Source: Paraescarpia echinospica (Eukaryota; Annelida; Polychaeta; Sabellida; Siboglinidae). Taken from it: a DNA stretch of 64,000 nucleotides. The stretch spans positions 61,360,067 through 61,424,066 of the forward strand of contig CM034534.1 of the NCBI GenBank assembly GCA_020002185.1, read 5' to 3'. Below, piece by piece: positions 1-11,035 of this stretch. Numbering within the stretch: position 1 is the stretch's first letter; each line of letters starts with the position of its first letter. The notes beneath the pieces are model-generated. The model was not told the origin of the DNA. It worked only from the letters and a program-made list of their open reading frames with translations, and did no database searches. A program made the translations under genes and the position numbers.

Positions 1-18
1 GCTACACAGTGAGGCATC

Positions 19-468
19 ATGGACGACAGGTTTTATGAAAAATATGCAGACAAAATTAATGAAAATGTGTCTATTTCAACAAACAATCAGTGTATATTGT
101 GGACAGGCTGCACAAAAGGCACAGGGGTGAAATACGGAGCAGTTAGCTGCAAGTTTAGATGTGACAATAGACGTACCATCACGGCACACCAGTTAAGCTA
201 TATGCTACACCACAGGAGAACATTTATAAGAGCGAATCTAGATGCTTCACATCTCTGCCACAATAGTCTCTGTGTGACAGCCACACATGTCAGCCTGGAA
301 CCACACGGTGTCAACAATGAAAGAATTTCTTGCGTGAAATCAGGCGAATGTCGTTGTCATGGCATTTACCCTGCATGCATGTTACATTTAAAATTAAATC
401 CATTAAAAAATGGTGAGCACTTACATTTTTTCGGGAGTTCGTGTACGATGAACTTTTCCGATGTGTGA
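19..468 (+). CDS. I-PpoI-like His-Cys-box (His-Me finger) endonuclease, copy 1
   Basis: Intact 149-aa ORF from ATG. Residues 77-82 read SHLCHN, followed by C85 and H90, then N99 six residues before C105, then C111, H114 and C120. This spacing matches the His-Cys box of the I-PpoI family (Pfam zinc-binding loop region of homing endonuclease). By analogy H78 is the catalytic base, N99 the metal ligand, C80/C85/H90 with an upstream Cys (probably C25 in the CILWTG motif) form zinc site 1, and C105/C111/H114/C120 form zinc site 2. The length is close to I-PpoI. The predicted activity is Mg-dependent double-strand DNA cleavage. It lies convergent to a Mutator-like transposase about 310 bp away. No intron is visible. 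Copy 2 differs at four residues. The family call is from motif recognition; activity is inferred. Confidence 0.85.
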   Translation: MDDRFYEKYADKINENVSISTNNQCILWTGCTKGTGVKYGAVSCKFRCDNRRTITAHQLSYMLHHRRTFIRANLDASHLCHNSLCVTATHVSLEPHGVNNERISCVKSGECRCHGIYPACMLHLKLNPLKNGEHLHFFGSSCTMNFSDV

Positions 469-777
469 TCGTTACAACTGGTCACTGATATATGTCGACA
501 TCAGTCAGTCCCTGCTGTCACTGATGTAGCATTGCATCGTGTCGATTGATCATGGTACTCAAGATGTTCGTGGTGCTCGTAGTCGGATTGTGTTCGCATG
601 AATGTCGGCAGGCAGATGGTGTCGTGTGTGTCGGATGGTCTAGGTCTTCACATTGTGTTTGCATGGATGATGGTCAGTTTGCAGCCCAAGTAGACGCTGC
701 AGAAATACAGAATGTCGTATTGTTATAATGTTGTGTATGCATATTGTGCTCGTGTGTATGTGTGTCTATGTGTCTGT

Positions 778-2844
778 CTACTCTCTGCTTGCGTAAGAGT
801 GATCAGCCGATTTTCGTGACCTTAACGAATATGGGTGATCAGTACGATTTCCCGGTGGCTGTCGGCGCCTCCTTCTCACTGGTGTAACTGCCGTTGCTGT
901 CACTGCTACTGTTGTTACTGTATGACTTGCTGGTTTGGGATCAAGTTGACTCTTTCTGTAGATGTCGTCTTGGCATCTCTGTCGTTTCGCCCTAATGTAG
1001 TCTCTCATCCTCTTTGACTTGGTGGCTCGTCTGTGTAGGCGCACCGATGGCCGTCTGGCATATTGTCGTTGGTAAGCTACATCTTGCTGGATACGTTTAA
1101 CAGCGTGAGCAACTCTTCCGCCCTTTGTAATGGGACACTGCACATTTTCCAATTTTCGTAGCATTGAATCTCCAGCACCATAGTTTAGACGATCGATGAC
1201 TGAACACACACGTCCCAGTGCATTTCGACTGAATTTAACGTTCTTAGGTACCGACGCAGAATAAGCTCTGTTTGCAGATTCATTTGGATTTGTTGTTAGT
1301 CTGCGTCGTGTCATTTGAAGTGCGGCATTGCCAAGACGCATTTCAATCAGTCCTTGAAATGTTGCTCGATCACTGTCTGTCATATTTAGTCGCGTGAGGC
1401 CGCAGGCCTTCAAATGCTGTGAGGTATTCCACCAAGTCTTGCGACCACCACGGCAGACAATTGCATGTCTGCAACAGTTTCTGCACGAGCCAGAATAGCA
1501 GTCGAGTGTGGCTTGAATGATGTCGGGCATACGTCTAGTTATAACTGTCGTGTCACTGTCGTGAAGTATGTGGACACTTGTGTAGATCTTCTGGCATCTT
1601 GTTTTCACATCTTCCGCAAACATTTTTCTGTTTTCTGCTCGCCTTGCAGCAGTTTCTCCTGGAAACATCCTGGGGGAGAATGATGCTTTCATGATATGAC
1701 GAAATTGCGTTTGAGACAGATGCGTCGTATCAGATTGCCTCTGTGTCTCCATACCTGCTGGCATTGCATCTTGTACACCTCGCGATGCTAATGCATCACC
1801 GTCTGTAGCAACATACTTGATTGCAACGTCATCTTGTGCTAAACTGTCGCCAATTTTTTTCCCAATTCTGTACTCGGACAGCGGATCTGTTGCTTGCACA
1901 TTGGCCGTGCAACCAGCATGGCCAGGACAGGTGACATTGACACCCTTGTTCCGAAGTGAAGCTCCTAGTTTACACAGCTAAGCTATGATTTCCTTTTTAC
2001 CAGTTTGCCAACTGATTGCAGTTCCCAAAGCCTGTGACGCATTCTGCCCACCACAGCTGTAAGTGTTTTTGAGATTTGTGGAGTTGTACCGAACATCGAC
2101 GCTTATGTTAATCGGAGCATCTTCTGGCAGACCACGCAGAGTGTTGGTCTCTTTTGTTTTCTGTCTTCTCCTGTGTAAGTCATCCATGGTTGCTTGTGCA
2201 GTGACAGTTGCGACCTTGTTTGCAGTTCTCTGTAATCCTGTGCGACTAGGTGGTGGTGTGTCCATTGCAGCTAGAATGTGACGGATCTTTGTGGTCCCTA
2301 TTGTCGAATCCTGGAGACCGACGTGAAGTGCGACATTATTTGTAGCAGCACGCTGACCACTACGTCCAGTGCTGACCTCAGTGTATAGTTTGTACATGCG
2401 CGAATGATAGTCACAATTTGTACATCGGAGTGATTGCTTCCAACAGAGACCAATCTGTTGTTCATGGTATATTTGAAACTGTGGAGAAGTGCACGTCGTC
2501 TTGCAGGCGTGCTCAGTGTAACATTCATTCCACATCTGAGCACTCTTTTCCATATTTAGCAGACGCATCTCGGATCCTCCTTGATTTTCGTCTGGCTGGA
2601 GGTAGCTGTCTGTTAAATCTGGGCATCGGTATGGCCGCGGTCGTAGAATTTTGCTATTGCCAGGCCTGCCGTCAGCATCGGGTACCGTTAACAGTCCACC
2701 AGAAGTTTCTTGTACGACTCTTGAAAAGTCAGCCATGCCGAGTCGTGGCATCCATACATGACTGTGTGGTGTTTCTGTTGATTCACCATGCATTGCTTCA
2801 AAATGTGGGTGGCCTTGTTGGAAACCGCGCCGATTTCTCCTCAT
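778..2844 (-). pseudogene. Mutator-like transposase with in-frame TAG, copy 1
   Basis: Two open stretches (2844-1978 and 1977-778) lie in one frame, separated only by a TAG at 1978-1980, giving about 689 codons. The upstream part has cysteine pairs typical of the family (CTNCDY near residue 140) and ISVDVRYNST, the probable first catalytic Asp. The downstream part has CPGHAGC, KYVATDGDA (second Asp), SDTTHLSQTQFR, a Cys-rich CYSGSCRNCCRH segment and a basic C-terminus. I recognise this as the invertebrate 'Mutator-like transposase domain' family. Relative to that family about five or six residues appear to be missing where the TAG sits, so a small deletion created the stop. The apparent internal start at 1899 is GTG and is not a real start. 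The 5' end is flanked at 2854 by a LINE 3' tail. Confidence 0.8.
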
Positions 2845-2853
2845 TCCTCTAAC

Positions 2854-3760
2854 TGACAGACAGACAGACAGACAGACAGTAGTTTTTATTTTGACCCATA
2901 TACATATAACTCAATACGTGAGTATGTAAAAGCATAATGATCACAGAATTGTATATAAATTATTACGTGAGGGTCAGGGAGATTCCCACTAAGGCAAGAA
3001 AGCCGCTCTCATGGGAGCCACCCAGTCATAATAATGACAAGTCCTGGTGTATAAAAAGTAGCAATAATCGGTCAACAGATTAAGTCAAAGCAAGGCCTAT
3101 AACATAACACCATACATGATAATGGACGACTGGTTATTCATCCAAAGAGGTACACATAAAATATGTATTCCTGTTTGTTATTCACTCATTATGGCAAATA
3201 TAACAATTTTGTAATGTACATACAGATAGATACGTCTGCAAATAATAATGTGTAACATACCTTGCAAACCCGTGTGAGCTGTGAGTGTAAACTTTATTTT
3301 TTATTAAATCAGGTGCATTATTTATAGTATGCGGCAAGGTATATCTGAGGCATTGTTTCGCAAATTCGTGTATTGTTGTACCCTGATTGTGTGTATATTA
3401 TATTGCACAATGTGTTGAAATTATGAATGCTATTGTTTTGATGAAGCGGTAAATTTTGAAGGTAAACAGGAAGTTTGTTATGTACGTATTTATAATATAG
3501 TTTTAGTTCTTGTGATTTCAATATGTGTTCTACTTTTAACAATTTAAGACTTAAACAGTGGTTCAGTGTGAGCATTATATTTGCTTACACTAATAATTCG
3601 AACAAGTTTCTTTTGAAGTTTCTGTATTCTGTCACATTTGTAACCCCAAGCAGTAACACCGTAGTTTAAGTGTGGCAATATCAGTGTATTGTACAATCTA
3701 ATCTTTATCACACTGGCGGTGTCTTCCTATTACTACGTTTGCTAAGTTTACCAGTCTCAT
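2854..3760 (-). mobile_element. CR1/L2-like LINE 3' end, 5'-truncated, copy 1
   Basis: Minus-strand C-terminal reverse-transcriptase region with the YNTLILPHLNYGV-type motif (intact in copy 2, 8801-8406), followed by a 3' UTR and ending in a (TGTC)n tail (GACA repeats at 2854-2879 on +). Short tandem tails are typical of the CR1/L2 group. Copy 1 has a 2-bp deletion near 3552 that breaks the RT-tail ORF. The element abuts the transposase 5' end. Its own 5' edge is not sharp. Confidence 0.7.
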
Positions 3761-4625
3761 AATTTGCAGTCTCCTTCATTGTAATAATGCAGAATAATCC
3801 CGGCAGAATCACAATTGAAAGGGACAAACCGTTATTTGAAATCACAGACTTCTAATGAGTCTGAAAGTCCAAATCACAGTGACAGAACTTGGGTGTGATA
3901 AGGGGGGTGGGGAGAGAATCACATTAGTGAAGCCTCCATTTGGAAATCTATATCATAAATGGACCAATGACATTGCAGAAGGGTGATTAAACAATCTTTT
4001 TTTGTTTACTTCAGCTAATTAAACACATGTGAAGAGGTTGGGAGCAACCCTAATGACATCTTGGCAGAGTGACTACTGGGATTCAGCTCCTAGGCCCAGG
4101 CTGCCAGGACATACAGTCACCTGACTTGATCAGTACTCAATCAGGCAAGTGCCACAGTGTATTGAATGTCTACTAATTGGGTTGTGTAATACTGTGCAAT
4201 TGAACTCATTAAGACGTCTGGCCTTTGAAGAATCCACACTTTAAGGTCATTCGTCATGTATAATTACAGTTGTCTAATAGGGAAAAAGAAAAAAAATCAA
4301 TATAAATATAAATGCAACATAACAACTGCCTGTATATGATATGTTTACAGAAAACATACTGGACTTTCTGGAAAACAGGGTTAGGTCTTCATATATGCCG
4401 GATGAGAAAGTGTGTAAAGTGTAGAGTTATGCCAGATTAGAATATGTCCAACAGTAAAATGCTTACTCATATGGTGCCCGGTCAAGTAGGGTGGCGCTTT
4501 TTAAATGTGTATAGAAAAAAAACATGTGGATGAATTAAAAAAAAAAATATTGCAGTGTTTGAGATATGAGTGCCTCTAAAATATAGTAATTTCAATTTTT
4601 TTCTCAAAAATTGCCATACCTATTT
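3761..4625. other. Unassigned part of the tandem unit (also 8851-9715)
   Basis: AT-rich sequence between the LINE fragment and the MITE. No ORF of note, no repeat structure apart from short A/T runs, and no recognisable terminus. It could be the remainder of the transposon that the LINE interrupted, but I see no TIR matching the sequence beside the endonuclease. Confidence 0.4.
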
Positions 4626-5061
4626 GGGGTCAGCACACTGTTGGACGAAAAAAAGTGCAGTATATTTTTGAGAAATGATTTGTTACAATGTTCACTTGCT
4701 CTGACATAAGTGCATTTGAGTAGTCAGATATTTAGATGTGATTGTAGAAGCTGTTGACAGTAAAATTGTGTCTTTTTAGCTGATTTTACTAAGCGGAAGG
4801 GTATCTGGCAGCAATTTGGCTAGTTGACACTTTAGCCGGATTACTGCCTGAATCCAGTTGTAAATATTGACGGGTGTCATACATACAGGCATTTTGCAAG
4901 AGCTAGAGATATTAGATTTTGACTAAACTCGACCAGCATGTCATTGAGATGATAATAACAGTAGGTGAGAAGTTTAAGAAACTTTATAGGTCACGGTTTC
5001 TTATAATCACACAAAACGTTAACATGGTCGCCAATAGGAAAATTGACAGTTTGCTGAGCCC
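4626..5061. mobile_element. MITE family A, copy 1
   Basis: About 436 bp with inverted termini GGGGTCAGCACACTGT and, read from the right, GGGCTCAGCAAACTGT. The same sequence ends at the same base at 10151 and at 17517 next to three unrelated flanks, which fixes the right terminus. The flanks here (ATTT/AATT) are not a clean target duplication. Confidence 0.7.
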
Positions 5062-5106
5062 AATTAAAGTCCCTAGCAACGGAAACACGCTACACAGTGA
5101 GGCATC

Positions 5107-5556
5107 ATGGACGACAGGTTTTATGAAAAATATGCAGACAAAATTAATGAAAATGTGTCTATTTCAACAAACAATCAGTGTATATTGTGGACAGGCTGCA
5201 CAAAAGGCACAGGGGTGAAATACGGAGCAGTTAGCTGCAAGTTTAGATGTGGCAATAGACGTACCATCACGGCACACCGGTTAAGCTATATGCTGCACCA
5301 CAGGAGAACATTTATAAGAGCGAATCTAGATGCTTCACATCTCTGCCACAATAGTCTCTGTGTGACAGCCACACATGTCAGCCTGGAACCACACGGTGTC
5401 AACAATGAAAGAATTTCTTGCGTGAAATCAGGCGAATGTCGTGGTCATGGCATTTACCCTGCATGCATGTTAGATTTAAAATTAAATCCATTAAAAAATG
5501 GTGAGCACTTACATTTTTTCGGGAGTTCGTGTACGATGAACTTTTCCGATGTGTGA
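5107..5556 (+). CDS. I-PpoI-like His-Cys-box endonuclease, copy 2
   Basis: Second intact 149-aa copy, with the same catalytic H78/N99 and zinc-ligand pattern. Differences from copy 1 are D49G, Q58R, C113G and H123D, plus one silent change at a CTA/CTG Leu codon. C113G removes the extra cysteine next to H114 and leaves the I-PpoI-like ligands C105/C111/H114/C120 intact, which supports C113 not being the zinc ligand. A second in-frame ATG-started ORF (4919-5218, different frame) overlaps the start but is made of MITE sequence and is not a gene. Both copies stay open although the neighbouring transposase is dead in both. Confidence 0.85.
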   Translation: MDDRFYEKYADKINENVSISTNNQCILWTGCTKGTGVKYGAVSCKFRCGNRRTITAHRLSYMLHHRRTFIRANLDASHLCHNSLCVTATHVSLEPHGVNNERISCVKSGECRGHGIYPACMLDLKLNPLKNGEHLHFFGSSCTMNFSDV

Positions 5557-5865
5557 TCGTTACAACTGGTCACTGATATATGTCGACATCAGTCAGCCCC
5601 TGCTGTCACTGATGTAGCATTGCATCGTGTCGATTGATCATGGTACTCAAGATGTTCGTGGTGCTCGTAGTCGGATTGTGTTCGCATGAATGTCGGCAGG
5701 CAGATGGTGTCGTGTGTGTCGGATGGTCTAGGTCTTCACATTGTGTTTGCATGGATGATGGTCAGTTTGCAGCCCAAGTAGACGCTGCAGAAATACAGAA
5801 TGTCGTATTGTTATAATGTTGTGTATGCACATTGTGCTCGTGTGTATGTGTGTCTATGTGTCTGT

Positions 5866-7932
5866 CTACTCTCTGCTTGCGTAAGAGTGATCGGCCGATT
5901 TTCGTGACCTTAACGAATATGGGTGATCAGTACGATTTCCCGGTGGCTGTCGGCGCCTCCTTCTCACTGGTGTAACTGCCGTTGCTGTCACTGCTACTGT
6001 TGTTACTGTATGACTTGCTGGTTTGGGATCAAGTTGACTCTTTCTGTAGATGTCGTCTTGGCATCTCTGTCGTTTCGCCCTAATGTAGTCTCTCATCCTC
6101 TTTGACTTGGTGGCTCGTCTGTGTAGGCGCACCGATGGCCGTCTGGCATATTGTCGTTGGTAAGCTACATCTTGCTGGATACGTTTAACAGCGTGAGCAA
6201 CTCTTCCGCCCTTTGTAATGGGACACTGCACATTTTCCAATTTTCGTAGCATTGAATCTCCAGCACCATAGTTTAGACGATCGATGACTGAACACACACG
6301 TCCCAGTGCATTTCGACTGAATTTAACGTTCTTAGGTACCGACGCAGAATAAGCTCTGTTTGCAGATTCATTTGGATTTGTTGTTAGTCTGCGTCGTGTC
6401 ATTTGAAGTGCGGCATTGCCAAGACGCATTTCAATCAGTCCTTGAAATGTTGCTCGATCACTGTCTGTCATATTTAGTCGCGTGAGGCCGCAGGCCTTCA
6501 AATGCTGTGAGGTATTCCACCAAGTCTTGCGACCACCACGGCAGACAATTGCATGTCTGCAACAGTTTCTGCACGAGCCAGAATAGCAGTCGAGTGTGGC
6601 TTGAATGATGTCGGGCATACGTCTAGTTATAACTGTCGTGTCACTGTCGTGAAGTATGTGGACACTTGTGTAGATCTTCTGGCATCTTGTTTTCACATCT
6701 TCCGCAAAAAATTTTCTGTTTTCTGCTCGCCTTGCAGCAGTTTCTCCTGGAAAAATCCTGGGGGAGAATGATGCTTTCATGATATGACGAAATTGCGTTT
6801 GAGACAGATGCGTCGTATCAGATTGCCTCTGTGTCTCCATACCTGCTGGCATTGCATCTTGTACACCTCGCGATGCTAATGCATCACCGTCTGTAGCAAC
6901 ATACTTGATTGCAACGTCATCTTGTGCTAAACTGTCGCCAATTTTTTTCCCAATTCTGTACTCGGACAGCGGATCTGTTGCTTGCACATTGGCCGTGCAA
7001 CCAGCATGGCCAGGACAGGTGACATTGACACCCTTGTTCCGAAGTGAAGCTCCTAGTTTACACAGCTAAGCTATGATTTCCTTTTCACCAGTTTGCCAAC
7101 TGATTGCAGTTCCCAAAGCCTGTGACGCATTCTGCCCACCACAGCTGTAAGTGTTTTTGAGATTTGTGGAGTTGTACCGAACATCGACGCTTATGTTAAT
7201 CGGAGCATCTTCTGGCAGACCACGCAGAGTGTTGGTCTCTTTTGTTTTCTGTCTTCTCCTGTGTAAGTCATCCATGGTTGCTTGTGCAGTGACAGTTGCG
7301 ACCTTGTTTGCAGTTCTCTGTAATCCTGTGCGACTAGGTGGTGGTGTGTCCATTGCAGCTAGAATGTGACGGATCTTTGTGGTCCCTATTGTCGAATCCT
7401 GGAGACCGACGTGAAGTGCGACATTATTTGTAGCAGCACGCTGACCACTACGTCCAGTGCTGACCTCAGTGTATAGTTTGTACATGCGCGAATGATAGTC
7501 ACAATTTGTACATCGGAGTGATTGCTTCCAACAGAGACCAATCTGTTGTTCATGGTATATTTGAAACTGTGGAGAAGTGCACGTCGTCTTGCAGGCGTGC
7601 TCAGTGTAACATTCATTCCACATCTGAGCACTCTTTTCCATATTTAGCAGACGCATCTCGGATCCTCCTTGATTTTCGTCTGGCTGGAGGTAGCTGTCTG
7701 TTAAATCTGGGCATCGGTATGGCCGCGGTCGTAGAATTTTGCTATTGCCAGGCCTGCCGTCAGCATCGGGTACCGTTAACAGTCCACCAGAAGTTTCTTG
7801 TACGACTCTTGAAAAGTCAGCCATGCCGAGTCGTGGCATCCATACATGACTGTGTGGTGTTTCTGTTGATTCACCATGCATTGCTTCAAAATGTGGGTGG
7901 CCTTGTTGGAAACCGCGCCGATTTCTCCTCAT
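5866..7932 (-). pseudogene. Mutator-like transposase with in-frame TAG, copy 2
   Basis: Copy 2 of the transposase, with the same TAG at 7066-7068 and the same apparent deletion. Few differences from copy 1 are visible: M to I and M to F near FPGETAARR, and K to E five residues before the stop. The shared stop shows that inactivation preceded the tandem duplication. Cut-and-paste function would need stop readthrough or a helper copy elsewhere. The GTG at the start of the second open stretch lies inside the domain, between the two catalytic Asp regions, so a separate protein from there would be non-catalytic. Confidence 0.8.
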
Positions 7933-7941
7933 TCCTCTAAC

Positions 7942-8850
7942 TGACAGACAGACAGACAGACAGACAGTAGTTTTTATTTTGACCCATATACATATAACTC
8001 AATACGTGAGTATGTAAAAGCATAATGATCACAGAATTGTATATAAATTATTACGTGAGGGTCAGGGAGATTCCCACTAAGGCAAGAAAGCCGCTCTCAT
8101 GGGAGCCACCCAGTCATAATAATGACAAGTCCTGGTGTATAAAAAGTAGCAATAATCGGTCAACAGATTAAGTCAAAGCAAGGCCTATAACATAACACCA
8201 TACATGATAATGGACGACTGGTTATTCATCCAAAGAGGTACACATAAAATATGTATTCCTGTTTGTTATTCACTCATTATGGCAAATATAACAATTTTGT
8301 AATGTACATACAGATAGATACGTCTGCAAATAATAATGTGTAACATACCTTGCAAACCCGTGTGAGCTGTGAGTGTAAACTTTATTTTTTATTAAATCAG
8401 GTGCATTATTTATAGTATGCGGCAAGGTATATCTGAGGCATTGTTTCGCAAATTCGTGTATTGTTGTACCCTGATTGTGTGTATATTATATTGCACAATG
8501 TGTTGAAATTATGAATGCTATTGTTTTGATGAAGCGGTAAATTTTGAAGGTAAACAGGAAGTTTGTTATGTACGTATTTATAATATAGTTTTAGTTCTTG
8601 TGATTTCAATATGTGTTCTACTTTTAACAATTTAAGACTTTTAAACAGTGGTTCAGTGTGAGCATTATATTTGCTTACACTAATAATTCGAACAAGTTTC
8701 TTTTGAAGTTTCTGTATTCTGTCACATTTGTAACACCAAGCAGTAACACCGTAGTTTAAGTGTGGCAATATCAGTGTATTGTACAATATAATCTTTATCA
8801 CACTGGCGGTGTCTTCCTATTACTACGTTTGCTAAGTTTACCAGTCTCAT
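7942..8850 (-). mobile_element. CR1/L2-like LINE 3' end, 5'-truncated, copy 2
   Basis: Second copy of the LINE tail. Here the RT C-terminal ORF (8801-8406) is open for 131 codons: LPHLNYGVTAW, then the IQKKLVRIIS-like thumb helix, then AHTEPLF and LKLLKVEHIL. The apparent start is GTG within the domain, so it is a fragment. The open frame continues upstream without homology that I can name. Tail and 3' UTR match the copy at 2854 and a third tail near 49884. Confidence 0.72.
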
Positions 8851-9715
8851 AATTTGCAGTCTCCTTCATTGTAATAATGCAGAATAATCCCGGCAGAATC
8901 ACAATTGAAAGGGACAAACCGTTATTTGAAATCACAGACTTCTAATGAGTCTGAAAGTCCAAATCACAGTGACAGAACTTGGGTGTGATAAGGGGGGTGG
9001 GGAGAGAATCACATTAGTGAAGCCTCCATTTGGAAATCTATATCATAAATGGACCAATGACATTGCAGAAGGGTGATTAAACAATCTTTTTTTGTTTACT
9101 TCAGCTAATTAAACACATGTGAAGAGGTTGGGAGCAACCCTAATGACATCTTGGCAGAGTGACTACTGGGATTCAGCTCCTAGGCCCAGGCTGCCAGGAC
9201 ATACAGTCACCTGACTTGATCAGTACTCAATCAGGCAAGTGCCACAGTGTATTGAATGTCTACTAATTGGGTTGTGTAATACTGTGCAATTGAACTCATT
9301 AAGACGTCTGGCCTTTGAAGAATCCACACTTTAAGGTCATTCGTCATGTATAATTACAGTTGTCTAATAGGGAAAAAGAAAAAAAATCAATATAAATATA
9401 AATGCAACATAACAACTGCCTGTATATGATATGTTTACAGAAAACATACTGGACTTTCTGGAAAACAGGGTTAGGTCTTCATATATGCCGGATGAGAAAG
9501 TGTGTAAAGTGTAGAGTTATGCCAGATTAGAATATGTCCAACAGTAAAATGCTTACTCATATGGTGCCCGGTCAAGTAGGGTGGCGCTTTTGAAATGTGT
9601 ATAGAAAAAAAACATGTGGATGAATTAAAAAAAAAAATATTGCAGTGTTTGAGATATGAGTGCCTCTAAAATATAGTAATTTCAATTTTTTTCTCAAAAA
9701 TTGCCATACCTATTT

Positions 9716-10151
9716 GGGGTCAGCACACTGTTGGACGAAAAAAAGTGCAGTATATTTTTGAGAAATGATTTGTTACAATGTTCACTTGCTCTGACATAAG
9801 TGCATTTGAGTAGTCAGATATTTAGATGTGATTGTAGAAGCTGTTGACAGTAAAATTGTGTCTTTTTAGCTGATTTTACTAAGCGGAAGGGTATCTGGCA
9901 GCAATTTGGCTAGTTGACACTTTAGCCGGATTACTGCCTGAATCCAGTTGTAAATATTGACGGGTGTCATACATACAGGCATTTTGCAAGAGCTAGAGAT
10001 ATTAGATTTTGACTAAACTCGACCAGCATGTCATTGAGATGATAATAACAGTAGGTGAGAAGTTTAAGAAACTTTATAGGTCACGGTTTCTTATAATCAC
10101 ACAAAACGTTAACATGGTCGCCAATGGGAAAACTGACAGTGTGCTGAGCCC
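9716..10151. mobile_element. MITE family A, copy 2
   Basis: Copy inside tandem unit 2. Its right terminus GTGTGCTGAGCCC abuts CAP-Gly coding sequence directly, and its left flank belongs to the tandem unit. The two flanks are therefore from different loci, which suggests recombination through a MITE during the duplication. Confidence 0.7.
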
Positions 10152-10380
10152 TTACGCAGGCGTTGAGTTCGATAACCCGGTCGGGTCAGGAAACGGAATG
10201 TGTTGGACACACAGATTATTCCAGTCTCGCCGGGAACACGCGGCCCTCGTGCCTGTGTTGGGACTGGTGAAAGCCGGCGACGAGACCGAGTCCGAAGTGA
10301 CCAACGGGGGTCGGGCAATCCACGTCGAGGTGGCACACACTGATCGCGCAGACCACGGGTCGCCTAGGCTTCTCCCAACA

Positions 10381-10826
10381 GGGGTAAGACCACATTTAAA
10401 TTTTACATAGGCGGCCATTATAACGTTTCCTTCATTTCCTGCTAAATTTGACGAACAATTTTCTTGAAAATTTCACAGCATATTTAACCTCCATTGACAC
10501 AAGTGCTGTGGAAAACTCGTAAAATTCTGTTTTCAGAATAATCCACCCAAACCTGATACCCCTCAATTTCGCCCCAATCTGGTGACGGATTTTGAAATAT
10601 TGGTGCGTTCTGCAAAATAGCCACTGTGCGAATACGCGAGCGACTAGCGTATGTTTATCGCTACCTCGTGAAAGATCTAATGTAGTAGTACATTCAGTAT
10701 TCACTGGACTGACATGTGCCATGCCAAAGTGCTCGAACAAAATTCACACAGGACACCAAAACGGTATTTTCAAGGGCACTCTTTCGGTGGGTAATGGCGG
10801 ACGAATCCTTAATGTGGTCTTACCCC
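10381..10826. mobile_element. MITE family B, copy 1 (446 bp)
   Basis: Perfect terminal inverted repeat GGGGTAAGACCACATT / AATGTGGTCTTACCCC flanked by AACA at 10377-10380 and 10827-10830. No coding capacity. It is inserted in frame-bearing CAP-Gly sequence. The 4-bp target duplication does not by itself fix the superfamily. Confidence 0.85.
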
Positions 10827-11035
10827 AACATCCCGCCCAGCTGATGGTCGGCTCGGAATACATCCACCAAACCAGAGCGTGTGGCACACACCCGCAGGGG
10901 TTGAGGCCGGCTCCCGCGTCACTAAGCTCACGGTTCGCTGGCTGGGAAACCTCGAGAGAGAGAAACGGCGGCAACCCTGTGGCTGGACTAGAAATGGACG
11001 ACGAGGACACTGCCTGCTACACGGACGGTACATGT

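Larger units (their letters stand above)
1..10151. repeat. Tandem segmental duplication, two ~5.06-kb copies
   Basis: Bases 1-5061 recur at 5089-10151 with an offset of 5088, rising to 5090 after a 2-bp indel near 3552/8640. I counted about 18 substitutions, so identity is about 99.6%. Each copy holds an endonuclease ORF, a broken transposase, a LINE fragment and a MITE. Identity stops exactly at the outer end of the MITE (5061 and 10151): copy 1 continues with 27 bp before copy 2 starts, and copy 2 continues into a CAP-Gly remnant. The left edge of copy 1 lies outside the window, so the array may be longer. A collapsed or uncollapsed haplotype assembly error cannot be excluded from sequence alone. 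Confidence 0.95.

Noticed and set aside
546..728. 60-codon Cys-rich ORF between endonuclease and transposase (also 5634-5816)
   Set aside because: The first codon is TTG, there is no domain, and conservation between copies only reflects the recent duplication.
10009..10410. 133-codon ORF joining MITE sequence to CAP-Gly sequence
   Set aside because: It starts inside the MITE and crosses a recombination junction; a chance fusion frame.
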